A DNA stretch of 64,000 nt from Engraulis encrasicolus (GCF_034702125.1 NC_085868.1:43042547-43106546), one strand, 5' to 3'; shown: positions 35,352-46,529, numbered from the stretch's first letter. The notes: generated from the sequence alone by a model not told the origin. Numbers and translations are program-made.

Positions 35352-35660
35352 CATGTGTTAAAGCATGTTTAAGCATGGTTGGTGTGAAAAATCAGAGCAA
35401 AAGAAGGGTGAATATCTTAATATTAACAATAGTAAAGTTGGGACCTTTTGGATTTTCCTTTGATTCTAACCCCATAAAATGGCATTGCATCAATGCATAA
35501 GTAGTCAGAAGGCAGTAAATCAGTCTGTATATTTCTGATATAAAATATCTAGGCTATCTAAAAAAAACATCTATCAACTTTTGCTGTCCTTGGGATGAAC
35601 ATAAAAGTCATGCACACACTTCTCTCTGCATGGTGCGTATAGCTCTCAAATTAAAGCTCT
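34851..35660. other. No gene seen; (GA)n at 35328-35351
   Basis: Ordinary sequence with one short GA microsatellite. Confidence 0.5.
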
Positions 35661-35664
35661 AACT

Positions 35665-36425
35665 CAGACAGCAGAGGCACGGTGGTGGAAGCAGCAATGA
35701 TTTTATACTCAGGCCTACCTACTCAGATAAGATCGGTTAAGATCTGTCCCCATCCCCACCAACAAGATTATACACATATACCTGCATGTTTTGACAGCCC
35801 CAAGGTAGGGTGTTGTTATCAGATCTGTAGAGCAATACATCAGCTGTTAAAGCCAATGACACAGAGTGTAAATTAATGATGTTTTATAAACCACCAATTT
35901 AGTTTTTACTGTGCGGTTCCTTTACAAGCTAGAGGATATAGTAAATAAGCTAAATGTATAAGTAATGCACAGCTCCCATTTCTTCACATGCAATTAGCAT
36001 GGCTATAGTGGCAAAAAGCGTCACTGTTTGCATATGTTGTACTGGTAGCCCTACCTCAGACAGCATGGTGTAAGCAGCAAGCATTTTACACTCAGGCTAC
36101 TCTGATTAGATTATTATCTATCCCCATCTCTGCCAACAGAGATTACAACATGTAGCCTACGGCACACTCTCTGTAGGTTACAGGTTTGCCAGCCCTAAGG
36201 TAGAGTGTTCTTATCAGTGCAATTATCAGCTGTTAAAATCAATGTAATTTAATGATCTCTTATATACCACCTATTTCGTATTTTAGGCTACTGTTTGCTG
36301 TTCCTTCACACGCTTGAGTAAATAAATTAAATGAGTAATGTATTCGTAGCTTCCATTTCCTCACTATGCGCATGGCTATCGGCAAAAGCTTCACTGTTTG
36401 CATACAGTATCAACATATCAAACAG
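35665..36425. repeat. Old tandem duplication, unit ~370 bp
   Basis: Two diverged copies (~35665-36041 and ~36050-36425) share ordered landmarks: GGAAGCAGCAATGATTTTA / GTAAGCAGCAAGCATTTTA, AAGGTAGGGTGTTGTTATCAG / AAGGTAGAGTGTTCTTATCAG, ATCAGCTGTTAAA, TTAATGAT, GCTCCCATTTCTTCAC / GCTTCCATTTCCTCAC and CACTGTTTGCATA. No coding frame. Confidence 0.85.
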
Positions 36426-36533
36426 GTGCTATAAGAGTTACCGGTATGTTGCTTTATGCCAATAACGACTTAAATCCCTTTGCTTGCTTCCTTGCATGCA
36501 TGAGTTTTCCCTGAAGTAGGACACTGTGTATTT

Positions 36534-36769
36534 ATTACATTACATTACATTATATTGCATTTGGCAGACGCTTTATAACCAAAGCGACTTTCAAAAGAGG
36601 ACATATTCAAGCCAACATCACAAGCAAATACAATGTGCACAGGAGATACAGAACAACAAGTGCAGTTGCAGAGGGGTTAGTTTGCAACTGCACTTGTTGT
36701 TCTGTATATCTCCTGTGCACATTGTATTTGCTTGTGATGTTGGCTTGAATATGTCCTCTTTTGAAAGTT
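36534..36769. mobile_element. L2-type tail leading into an ~80-bp near-perfect hairpin
   Basis: (TACAT)n and GGCAGACGCTTTATAACCAAAGCGACTT precede a palindrome: left arm AAAGAGGACATATTCAAGCC... to GTGCAGTTGCA, loop GAGGGGTTAGTT, right arm its reverse complement to 36762. Arms differ by about one base. Confidence 0.8.
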
Positions 36770-37155
36770 ACAGAGAAGGATCTAGAAAATCCAATGCTAG
36801 CATGAGAAAGGAAATGTGGAAAATCAAAGATTAGACTATAGAAGTGAATTTTTAGAGTGAGGAGTCCGCACACTTAAAATCCTTTTTTTATTTGTTTCTT
36901 TATTCCATGGCAGGATAGTATGAAGTTTCGACTGTTGTCCACAGTCATCAGATTCTCCAAGGAGAATGAGTTTCAAAACAGTGGGTTGTCAAACTGTGGG
37001 TGTGGAGACAAAAGGCAAAAAATCTCCAAGGAGAATCTGATGAAGACAACAGTGTTAGACTGTTTACGTATTAGACGCCCCCCAATCCCATTGTTTTTAT
37101 CCTACCATGACGCAAGGCAGTACAGTACTGTGTTTGCAGTACAGTATGTCAGACC

Positions 37156-37248
<93 letters not shown>
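37156..37248. repeat. (GATA)n microsatellite
   Basis: About 23 perfect GATA units. The run resumes at 37689 beyond an inserted element. 36770-37155 contains a CTCCAAGGAGAATCTGATGAAGACAACAG-type local inverted repeat of no clear class. Confidence 0.97.
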
Positions 37249-37688
37249 CATTGACAGTAAATAGAATGGACGCCAAATCAACGCTATTTGCCATTCAACG
37301 CTTTGAAGCCAGATTTGGGAACATTCCAACTTACATTCCACCTTAGCAACGCCAAACGCAGGTGCTGATTGGACAACAACAAGACTTCTAACGGTCAATC
37401 AAACCATGTTCTGATGCTCATTGGTCAATTTAACTTTTAATATCTCTCTAAAATAAAACATCACCACAAAAAATCACCACCCTGGTAAGTTGGAGAGCAA
37501 GGGGACCTACTAGTTGAGCGAAAAATGATCCCCCTGGAGTGGCATTTAAGGGAGATACAGGGTTTTATGTCTCTCATAGGAATGAATGGGATTTGGCCAT
37601 TTTTTGGTCTTTTTGGGTCCAACCTTGGCTCCAACTTGGCTTCAACAATGAAATAGAATTTTGGCCTCCATTCTATTTACTCTCAATG
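37249..37688. mobile_element. MITE inserted in (GATA)n
   Basis: Inverted ends CATTGACAGTAAATAGAATGG and CCATTCTATTTACTCTCAATG, with GATA units on both sides. 440 bp, no coding capacity. Confidence 0.75.
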
Positions 37689-38005
37689 AGATAGATAGAT
37701 AGATATGCTTCTCCTTTTTCTCTGGCACTACAGTGTACGCCAGGAGCAATGCTGGCCGCAGCATCTGAATTTATCAGAAACACAATTATGTTGCGCTCCC
37801 TTTTAAAAGCCTATGCATAAGTGGGATGGAGAATTCATTTATTTACATTAACTCCACTGGGTTGTGACAGTAATACATGCCTGCTATAAACGAATGAGAG
37901 ATTTTATTGAAGACCCATTTTCCTCTTGTTCTGTAAGTTAAAATGGAATGATGAATGAAAGCTTGTGTCAGATTGTATTGAGCAATTCGGGGAAAACGGA
38001 GAAGC

Positions 38006-38009
<4 letters not shown>

Positions 38010-38102
<93 letters not shown>

Positions 38103-38134
38103 AGAGCAGGGCAGAGCAGAGCAGAGAAGAGCAG
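38010..38134. repeat. (GA)n then (GCAGA)n
   Basis: GA array to 38100, then about six GCAGA-type units. Confidence 0.95.
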
Positions 38135-38382
38135 AGAGTTTGTATTTCCCATCCCATCCCTTACTTGCATTGAAGCACCCAAATGGAAAAAAAATGGTTT
38201 CCTATCAATTATCAATTGTTATTTTTCTCATTTTTTAATAGCATAAAAATATATTCCACCCTATGCTCTACATGAAATCAATGATGTTCATGCTGTGCAG
38301 TGATTTCTGGCACAGCTACTAAGGAAGGTTTGGAGTGCAGTGCAGGTGGGCATGTGGGGAGTGGGAGGCAGGGAAGCCGATA

Positions 38383-38526
38383 AGGGGTGGGCAAAGCGGT
38401 GAGTTGTCCTGGGCCCAAGGAGATGGGGGGCTCATAATTGCATCCTCATTTACATTTACACACATTTTGAGTGGGGGGCCTTTTCAGATGACTTTGTCCT
38501 GGGCCCAGCCAAAACTGCCAGCCTTG
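38383..38526. mobile_element. M2-family MITE-like repeat
   Basis: GGGGTGGGCAAAG start, GATGACTTTGTCCTGGGCCCAG near the end. Ends eroded. Confidence 0.6.
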
Positions 38527-39718
38527 GTGGGAGGGGTAAAGAGAGACAGCAGGAGGCAGCATTAAAGAGATGTAGAGATGATGGGAGAGCAAGATGGATG
38601 AATTGGGTAATAGGAGAGAGTGGGAGTTTGAGATGTCACATATTGGGTGAATTCCAATATGCAGACTCCGGTCCTCCACTTGTGCTTATGGCCTTGTCGC
38701 GCCTCCTGTCCCCGCCTCCGTGGAGAAAGCAATAACGTTTTCCAGCTGTCAGCCTAACTACAACAACTTTTGGGGGACTACACAGTAAATTTGCCAGTGT
38801 TAATTTTGCAGTGTTAAGGGTTATTAACACTATTGGAGTAATTCCAACACCAAATGGAGTGAGATGCTCTCCAGTGTCAGTGACAAATGAAGTTGTTAAA
38901 TTGTGTGGAGTTAGAAGTACTCCAGAGAGCCCCCGCCTCCTCGAGGTGATGGAGTTTGTCTGCGCCATTGTATGCCCTAGTAACAGAGAACGTAAAGAAA
39001 ACGTTTGACTTTTGGTTCTCTAAAGGTTGGGGTTATTACCAAACCAAAATCTACCACTTACAAACGTTCCCTTTGGTTACAGTAAAAACCAAGCAGCCAT
39101 TGGTTCCGGTTCGGTTCTGGATACGTTTCGGATATGTCATTTTTTGTTCTGTTTCGGTTCTCACTGGGTTGCCAGGAAAGTTTAATTTAAGTTCCCAGAA
39201 CGATATATGTGTGGTTCCCATTCCAATCCCTCGCCGTTCTCTCACCGTACCTTTATTGCTTTTCATGTTTGTTCCCTCATCGTTCTCATATGGTTCCCAT
39301 AACCTTGATGGTTACATTATAGGTCTGGTCACGTCATAAGCAATGCAATGAGCATAAGCAATGATGACTGTCCACCCGATTAAATCATATACGTCTACAT
39401 ATTAGTAACAGTATTTCCTCCAGATTTAATCATGCACACAATCTTTTTTTTCATTTATTCCATTTCATTCATTTAACTCAACTTGGTTGGGTTGATCTAA
39501 GGTTTGGCTGTGCACACAACATCACACAAAAGATGTGTTGAGTGAAAGAAATAACTTGAGAACTTGTTACACCTTTGCCGGTAACAAGCAGGCCCCTCAC
39601 AACCAATCTGTCCATCAGCGCCTTGCCAAACCTAATTACTTAGGGCTGGTATATCATGACTCAATTACTTGCACCTGAAAAACTCCTAATCAATCTGGTC
39701 ACATGGTACTCTTGAGCC

Positions 39719-39730
39719 TGTATATAAACC
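39719..39730 (+). promoter_or_regulatory. Possible TATA box
   Basis: CTGTATATAAACC inside the 2.1-kb element. No linked frame, so function is conjectural. Confidence 0.2.
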
Positions 39731-39816
39731 TGGACTGTCACAGTGCTTTAAATATTTGCCTGCCTGCCTGCCTGCTGGCTGGTCAGCATGGCACAGCATA
39801 GCGCTTGTTTACCTGC

Positions 39817-40060
39817 TTTGCAAGCAAGCTAAAGGCGCTTTTGGCTTATGGCATTTGTTAGCTACATCTTGTGCCTTGCTTTGTGAGCTAGTCAGTAACA
39901 GCACATGTTACATTGTTTGCTCCATTGTGCACTTGATGTTTGCAAGCAAGCTAAAGGCGCTTTTGGCTTATGGCATTTGTTAGCTACATCTTGTGCCTTG
40001 CTTTGTGAGCTAGTTAGTAACAGCACATGTTACATTGCTTGCTCCATTGTGCACTTGATG
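39817..40060. repeat. 122-bp tandem duplication
   Basis: TTTGCAAGCAAGCTAAAGGC... to ...GTGCACTTGATG repeated twice with 2-3 differences, inside the 2.1-kb element. Confidence 0.95.
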
Positions 40061-40862
40061 TAGATGGTATGGTTACTGTATATTTTAAACTTCATTAAGG
40101 AAAACATTTGGTATTAATCCCCACTAAATAGTGTTCATACATGCTCAGCTGATATTTCTCTCACATTGTGGTGCAGTACAGTATAGACTGATGTATAAAA
40201 TGTAGACATTTAACATGTTTTTAGCAACTTTAAACATAATCTCAAGAGAGCAGTGTGGCAAACTGATGCCAGGCACAGGGTGTTTCAGTCATGGTAGAGG
40301 ATGGGAGGTGCTTAATTACCATGATCAGGGTACCTCAACTATGGTGAGAGATAGTGGGGCAGGACCAAAACACATTCACAATAATAAACAAGGTTGGGGG
40401 AACATCAGGAGCATATCTAAGGAACCAAATATGCAACCAACAAGGTTAAGGGAACCATATGGGAATGGCAAGGGAACAAACATGACATGAACAGGAATAA
40501 AGTGACGGTGAGAGAACAATAAGGGAACGGAATGGGAACTACACATATAACATTCTAGGAACGAAAATTAAACTTTCCTGCCAACCAAGTGAGAACGGAA
40601 AAATAACTAAACATGACTCTCTGGGGACGTACCCAGAACTAAACTGGAACCAAGGGCTTGTGTTCCAGGAATCTTCTTAGAAGTAAAAATTGTTAGTAGG
40701 GTGCTCCCCGAAACTGCTTTACTCTTTATAGTGTTAGCTTAACACTATAAATCTAACACCAGTGTTTAACACTGATCTGGAGCAGGACCAAATAGACACT
40801 AGAACAGTGTTAATTTTAACTCTTTAAGTGTCATTTTAACACTACACAATTTACTGTGTATT

Positions 40863-41200
40863 TTTCATTCACCTCCCGATTGCAAATGGGAACATGGCAT
40901 TAGAATCGTGCTTTTGCAAGATATTGAATTGATTTTCTGTCGTCATCATAAGGTCACAAGCAGGAAAGTGAGCAAATGCCACTGGGCCAGTAGCCTGATT
41001 TCCATAGACTGCAAATCTCGTTCCTCGATTCTAGCTCTAGCTTAGCAGAAGGCGTTGCGTCACCAGTAAGGCGGAGCCCGGCTACTGGGCCAGATCGATT
41101 GAACCATGATATGTTGACAAATCTGTCATAGCATCCTGTCCATTCATGTTTCAATATTTCACACCAGTGAAGGTGCAGAACCCATCTTGCACATGTACCA
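40863..41200. other. No feature recognised
   Basis: Plain sequence between two mobile elements. Confidence 0.5.
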
Positions 41201-41208
41201 TTTGTCAT

Positions 41209-41400
41209 CAGTGTTGCCAGATTGGGTGGTTTCGCGCCTAATCGGACTGCTTACCGTCTGAGAGTAAAAATGGCATTTCGCAGAAAAAACGCTCAATCTC
41301 TGGCCACAGACATCAATAGAATTGGGCGGGATTTAGTGCTTCCAGGCAGGTTTTGAGCATTTATTGGGCTGGAAATCATCAGCCTCATCTGGCAACCCTG
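41209..41400. mobile_element. hAT-like MITE, exact 8-bp TSD
   Basis: TSD TTTGTCAT at 41201-41208 and 41401-41408. Ends CAGTGTTGCCAGAT and ATCTGGCAACCCTG. 192 bp. Confidence 0.92.
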
Positions 41401-41496
41401 TTTGTCATGACAATGTGACCCTGAAATGAGGCAGAAGCTGTTAATCACATCACTCATCTCACTTTCTCTGCAGCACAACCATTTACCATTACCCAG

Positions 41497-41648
41497 GCCC
41501 GTGGACAGGGGGTGGGCAAAGGGGTATGTTGTCCCGGGCCCAGGGAGATAGGGGGCCCAGAATTGGGTCCTCATTATATTGTATGTATTGGATAAGGGGG
41601 CTTTCAGATGACTTTGTCCTGGGCCCAGAAAAAGCTGTCAGCGGCCCT
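41497..41648. mobile_element. M2-family MITE-like repeat
   Basis: CAGGCCCGTGGACAGG to CTGTCAGCGGCCCT. Flanks ACCATTAC / ACCACTAC agree at 7 of 8, suggesting a hAT-type duplication. Confidence 0.7.
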
Positions 41649-41679
41649 ACCACTACCACTACCACTACCACTACCACAC
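41649..41679. repeat. (ACCACT)n
   Basis: Five ACCACT units starting exactly at the M2 right edge. It may have grown from the target duplication. Confidence 0.9.
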
Positions 41680-41726
41680 CCCCACCTCCCGTCCCCTCTC
41701 TTCTCTCCATTTCTCCCTGATCATGA

Positions 41727-42004
41727 CCAGGGCTGGCCTGGGACAAAATATCAGGCCGGGCATTTTCAACCAAGACTGGTCCGCCAGGCAATGAGAGAGT
41801 GCATGAAGCATGTGGCAACATTATAGTCGTTTATTACAAGTTATTTTGGCCACAACAGCCAAAGTGAATATGTAAATCTGACTCAGAGAGCTGTGCTGTA
41901 GCTGCATGAGGAATGATACCACAACACTGAGGGGAGAACCAGGCTGAAATCATCAACAGTCCACCGGGCAAATGCCCTGTATGCCATATGACCAATCCAG
42001 CCAT
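41727..42004. mobile_element. hAT-like element, M1 ends with unrelated interior
   Basis: TSD GATCATGA at 41719-41726 and 42005-42012. Ends CCAGGGCTGGCCTGG and CCAATCCAGCCAT. The interior differs from the other M1 copies, so it is a distinct subfamily sharing termini. Confidence 0.88.
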
Positions 42005-42281
42005 GATCATGACTTCTCATCTTTGGTGATTTGCGACGCTGTTGCTGCCATGGTGGTTGGTGAGAGGCGGTGATTGCGATCTCATCTCGCAGCCAGGTGT
42101 CTGTAACTTGTCACTCAAATTGTGTCATTGGGGAAATCCAGGTTGGTAATGGCCCCATTCTGATTGCCTTGCTCTGTCCGCAACCCCCAACCCATCCACA
42201 AGCATGACTTGATGGATCAAGATTTCTTCGAGAGCACACCAGGAACAGCTGCACAAGGGTGAACTCCTCATTCTATTCGCC

Positions 42282-42508
42282 CAGGGCTGGATTGGCCACC
42301 TGATCTGACCAGGAATTTCCCGGGGGGCCCCACACCCTTGTGGGCCCCTTTTTTCAGAAAGGTTAACAAAAAAAAATGTTTTACATTTCTGAAAATAGGG
42401 GCCCACGAGGGTGCGGGGCCCACCGGTGAGTCAGTTCTGCGCCGCTAATTACGAGGGGCCCTTTTAAGCCAAAAGTGCCTGGGCCCATTTTCTCCTCCAG
42501 TGCAGCCC
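42282..42508. mobile_element. hAT-like MITE, family M1
   Basis: CAGGGCTGGATTGG to CCAGTGCAGCCC. Flanks ATTCGCC / ATTCACC agree at 6 of 7. Full GGGCCC/CATTTCTGAAAA interior. Confidence 0.82.
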
Positions 42509-42514
42509 ATTCAC

Positions 42515-43829
42515 CTGCCTGACTTGCCTCCTGGAATGAGGATGCTGTAGTGGCATTTACTCAGTAAAATGAAGACCTCATTCATCTGTGTTGATTACTT
42601 GTACAATTGAAGAAAAGAAGGAACTATGCAGTAGAAAATATAAAAAAGCCACAGAATAAAACAACATTTTAACCATTTGAAATCAAAACACTGTATCCAC
42701 GAAAATTCTGTGTCATTTTGGGTTGTGTACGATTGCTGTTTGCGATTCGTGAATTTTACCGTTCTCTTTGAACTCTGCTGCACGTGCTATTGGATGAAAC
42801 TCTGATCCACTACTCTGATCTGCCCCACAACCGAACAATCTCTTTTCTGTTTGGCTGAATAGCGTGGTAACTAGTCTGAACACAGAAGCGCTGTTACCAA
42901 TTGCTGACACGTCTGTGGATGAATTAATGTGCGCCGATTGGATAAATTATCAAAACTTCAGAGAGTGAAATGCCATGTGTGGCGTGTGAGAGTGTGAACT
43001 CGCTCAGATGAATGTGTCACACTCTCAAAGAGTGAGACTTGAGAGCCCTGTTATGATGGAATACATTACCAGATGGAACTGGAATTCCCATGGTGTGTGC
43101 CATGGGTCTGTACTTTAGGGGTTTCAGTATTCGGATTATACAGACATGAAAGTTTTAAAAAAGTGTATGCAGCTACTATGGCTACTACTGTCTCCTGAGA
43201 TTGCTAAAGAGGTGTCTAATTGATGCCAGTATTTCCTCTTGCATATACAGACTGCTGGTTAATTGGGGGTCCTGGAACGGCCGGCCAGACCTCAACACCT
43301 TTTAAAATGTTTTTTTATCGAGGGAATAGATTTGATATTCAAATGAAAACACAGAGTAAGAGTGAGAGTGCCACCAGCTATTCCCCACACTAAGGCAATG
43401 GATTTACATCTCCAACAACATTTGATTCCATTGGCCTTTATTTAAATGTTCCTTCACCTCTTAGTACAGTGCATCTGAATGAAATTATTCCTAATGTTAA
43501 TTTGGTTGCATTATACTCAATATGGCCATTTTCTTTGCACTTTTTTAGATCCAAAGGAAAGTGAATGTAATGCTAGATTGAAATTTCATTACATTAAAAA
43601 CAGAAACCATCTTGAATCAGGCTCTTGTTAAGCATCCCAAGGCAATTTCCCCCATCTGCCTTTTAAGCATTAACTTCTTATTCCTAATGGCACCTTTTCA
43701 TTTTCTGTGGCAGGATAAGTAATCATAGCCACTACAAGCGCAGTGTCCCTTTGTAATTGCATTTATAGTGTGACAAAGATCATTTTAGGGAACAGTGTCC
43801 TAATCATCGTCAGAAAACCCCTACGAAAA
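42515..43829. other. No gene seen
   Basis: AT-rich unique-looking sequence. No recognisable repeats or coding frame. Confidence 0.5.
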
Positions 43830-44015
43830 TCGGCCATGGTTTTTATGTAGTAACCATGTTTTACCATGGTTAAGTACTATGAACCAACCATATTACTATG
43901 GCTTATCCATGTTTTTTGGGGTAACCATGAAAACAGTGCTTCATGATTGTGGTTTAACCACCGTTTTACTATGAAAACTAACCATGGATCATGGTTATTC
44001 ATGGTTTTGATGTTT
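43830..44015. repeat. Cluster of ACCATGGT palindromes
   Basis: ACCATGGT/AACCATG/CATGGTTA motifs recur at least ten times in both orientations in 185 bp. A self-complementary repeat of this kind is common in fish. It adjoins the (AC)n array. Confidence 0.75.
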
Positions 44016-44042
44016 TTTTGAGGATGGTTTGTGACTGGTTTA

Positions 44043-44043
<1 letters not shown>

Positions 44044-44134
<91 letters not shown>
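44044..44134. repeat. (AC)n microsatellite
   Basis: About 90 bp AC array. Confidence 0.97.
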
Positions 44135-44139
<5 letters not shown>

Positions 44140-44144
44140 ACACA

Positions 44145-44304
44145 TGGCTCTTCTCCATTGACGGTTTTCTGGCAGGCCTACAGCTCGACAGCGCGACACA
44201 GCATGACTCGGCGAATAGACACAACATAGCTCAATCGAAAAGCAAAAAGTGGCGGCTGTGTCGAGCTGTAGGCCTACCCCAAGACCGGCAGTGGAAAAGA
44301 GGCA
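44145..44304. mobile_element. PIF/Harbinger-like MITE copy
   Basis: TGGCTCTTCTCCATTG at left, CAGTGGAAAAGAGGCA at right, with inner inverted GGCCTACAGCTCGACA / GTCGAGCTGTAGGCC. Sister of 53120-53295. Confidence 0.7.
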
Positions 44305-44360
44305 ATAAATGGTTCCCATGTCCCAAAGGGCTTCCTTCTCTGGAGTGCTGTGTCCCCACA

Positions 44361-44480
44361 TGTAGGCTGAAGGAGGCAGACGGGCAGGGACCACTCTCAG
44401 AGGGGCCTGCTGTAGGCTGATGGAGCAATATGGGCAGGGACCACTCTCAGAGAGGCCTACTGTAGGCTGAAGATAATGGG
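44361..44480. repeat. 50-bp minisatellite, 2.4 copies
   Basis: TGTAGGCTGA ... GGGCAGGGACCACTCTCAGA at 44361, 44411 and partial 44461. Confidence 0.9.
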
Positions 44481-44538
44481 CCATGTCTTGGCTGCCCTCC
44501 ACCACATCCATCCATTGTGTGTGCACTCACAGCACTGT

Positions 44539-44700
44539 TCTGTTCTCTCTCTCCCTCTCTCCCTCTCTGTCTGTCTCTCTTTCTCCTTCTGTCTATTCCT
44601 CAACTTCAGCTGGTGAAGATCTCTCGCTTGCTCTCCTTCTTCCTCTCTCCCTCTCCCTCTCTCTCGTCTGTCTACTCTTCAACTTGAGCCGGTGAAGATC
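44539..44700. repeat. CT-rich ~75-bp tandem duplication
   Basis: CT-rich run followed by CAACTTCAGCTGGTGAAGATCT (44600) and CAACTTGAGCCGGTGAAGATCT (~44680). Confidence 0.75.
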
Positions 44701-44907
44701 TTACCTCAGGGGAAAGCGTGGTGGTGAAGTCCTGCTCTAAGGGATTTGTGAGTGCTAACATCACTGTTGCGCATTAATCTCTCGCTCCTCGTTCTTTTTC
44801 TCTTTGCTCTTTCTCCCTTGTCCTCAGACCTATACACAGAGGAAGGTTTGCAACAGACCTCTTTTAAACTGTTGCCTTTTATTGTTCAACTTCTCCATCT
44901 TGTGTAC

Positions 44908-45170
44908 AAGGGCTGTAACGATAATGGATGGAACCGGGAAATCGTGATACTCACAATACTGTATCGTGATGTAGGGAGGCAGTATTGTGATACGCCCTTT
45001 CAAAGTTTTTTTTTAATCCTTCAGTCTGGAAAACAACCATATGATTCTATGTGATAATGCTTCCAAGCTTCAAATGAGATACATTTCAGAAATCGTGAGG
45101 TGTATCGAACCGTAGGTCAAAAATCGTGATGCGAACCGAATTCAGAGTTTGGTGTACTCTAACAGCCCTA
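44908..45170. mobile_element. hAT-like MITE (GGGCTGTAACGATA type)
   Basis: AAGGGCTGTAACGAT to CTCTAACAGCCCTA. Flanks TTGTGTAC / TTGTGCAG agree at 6 of 8. Confidence 0.7.
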
Positions 45171-45477
45171 TTGTGCAGCAGTGTTCCTTTTCTCTACCCC
45201 ACCCTGTGCTCCACTTATGATCCCCCCAAAAGGCATCTGAGATCCCCAACAGAGTGATTGTGTGCAATCAGCACGACATCCTATTTTCCAGCTGTGAGGG
45301 CGGATGTCGGCATGGGAAGTATCACTTAACCGCTCCTTTGACCGTGACAAATCGACAAGTCTCAATGCACCCCACTGGAGGACATTTATAAACAATCCCA
45401 GGATATTAAACCATACAGCCCAAAGCTTCTAATCCCCCCCCCCATCCCCGCCTTTTTGTACAAGTATCATTATTATT

Positions 45478-45655
45478 ATTACATTACACTTAGCTGACAC
45501 TTTTTTTTTTAAATCCAAAGCGACTAACAAGTTATTCTACAGGGTACTGGTTACAGTCCCTGGAGCCATGTGGGGTTAGGTGTCAGGCTCAAGGACACCA
45601 GCAGCCATGGAGTGAGATAGGGAGTGGAAGAGTGGGATTCAAACCTGCGACCCTC
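45478..45655 (-). mobile_element. tRNA-derived SINE, family C
   Basis: Reverse strand: GTCGCAGGTTTGAATCCCAC (B box) near the start, ACTGTAACCAGTACCCTGTA in the middle, and an L2-type GTCGCTTTGGATTTAAA tail with GTAATGTAAT repeats. Confidence 0.75.
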
Positions 45656-45659
45656 TGAT

Positions 45660-45740
45660 CTACATTACATTGCATTACATTACATTTGGCAGACACTTTA
45701 TAACCAAAGCGACTTTCAAAAGAGGACATAATCATTCAAC
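45660..45740 (-). mobile_element. L2-type tail fragment
   Basis: (TACAT)n GGCAGACACTTTATAACCAAAGCGACTTTCAAAAG, same as at 36534. 45741-45930 contains ATTATCGCGTTAACTC-type sequence found in fish DNA-transposon remnants. Confidence 0.65.
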
Positions 45741-45936
45741 ATCAAATACAAATTAATGCTGTCAAAATTATAGCGTTATTATCGCGTTAACTCAACCCCT
45801 CTTTAACTGCGATATTTTTTTTATCGCGAGATTAACGCTAGATGTGACCCTTTTTTTCATAAAACAGGCCGATCGCGGGTTGCAGCGATAGCTTAACTAC
45901 AATTCCCAGCAAGCCCTGTTACAGAAGGCGCTAGCC

Positions 45937-46525
45937 CAACCGTATCTCACTCATTTCGTGAAGTATTTACGAAAAAAATAGAGTAATTTTCGTGGTGCAT
46001 TCACGTTATTGCCCGCCTTTCGTAATATCTTCACGAAAATAATAGATTAATTTTCACGCTGCCTATTCACTTGAATTGCCCCACTGCTGCTATGGTTATC
46101 CAAACGTCTGCAGGGACGGGGAGGGGGTGCTGACAGAACTCTGCTGATACACTCGGGACTCACTAATTCGACGCCCTTTCGGAACTTACGCCTTATGTCC
46201 CCTAAACCTAAACCTAACCCTAACCTTAACCCTACTTAACCCTAAACCTAACCCTAACCCTAACCCTAACCTTAACCCTAACCTTGACCCTAAACCTAAC
46301 CCTAAATTGCTTGTTTGAAATGTTTGATTAACATGTGACGGTAGGCTACCGAAAGGGCATCAAACTAGTGGGTCGCTAGGGGGCAATTCAAGTGAATAGG
46401 CAACGTGAAAATTAATCTATTATTTTCATGAAGACTTTACGAAATGCGAGCAATAACGTGAATGCACCACGAAAATTACTCTATTTTTTTCGTGAATACT
46501 TCACGAAATGAGTGAGATACGGTTG
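45937..46525. mobile_element. Foldback element with long inverted arms
   Basis: Arms run from CAACCGTATCTCACTC (45937) and its complement GAGTGAGATACGGTTG (to 46525). Each is ~150 bp or more and includes CGTGGTGCATTCACGTTATTGC. The inverted similarity resumes at GACGCCCTTTCGG / CCGAAAGGGCATC nearer the centre. No target duplication recognised. Confidence 0.82.
46199..46306. repeat. Telomere-like (CCCTAA)n array
   Basis: About 18 CCCTAA/CCTAAA/CCTTAA units, mostly degenerate, occupying the centre of the foldback element. Confidence 0.92.
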
Positions 46526-46529
46526 AATA

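Larger units (their letters stand above)
38781..40858. mobile_element. 2.1-kb TA-flanked inverted-repeat element
   Basis: CACAGTAAATTTG at left and CAATTTACTGTG at right, with TA on both outer sides (38779-38780, 40859-40860). Inner sub-terminal arms (AGTGTTAATTTTG / TTAATTTTAAC) follow, then a second inverted block (39110-39312 against 40405-40660, e.g. GGTTCCCATTCC / GGAATGGGAAC). No transposase seen, so presumably non-autonomous. Confidence 0.7.

Noticed and set aside
36590..36769. microRNA gene
   Set aside because: Arms are far longer and more perfect than a pre-miRNA, and it sits in mobile-element sequence.
46199..46306. Chromosome end or fusion scar
   Set aside because: The hexamers are degenerate, short and centred in a foldback element with ordinary sequence on both sides.
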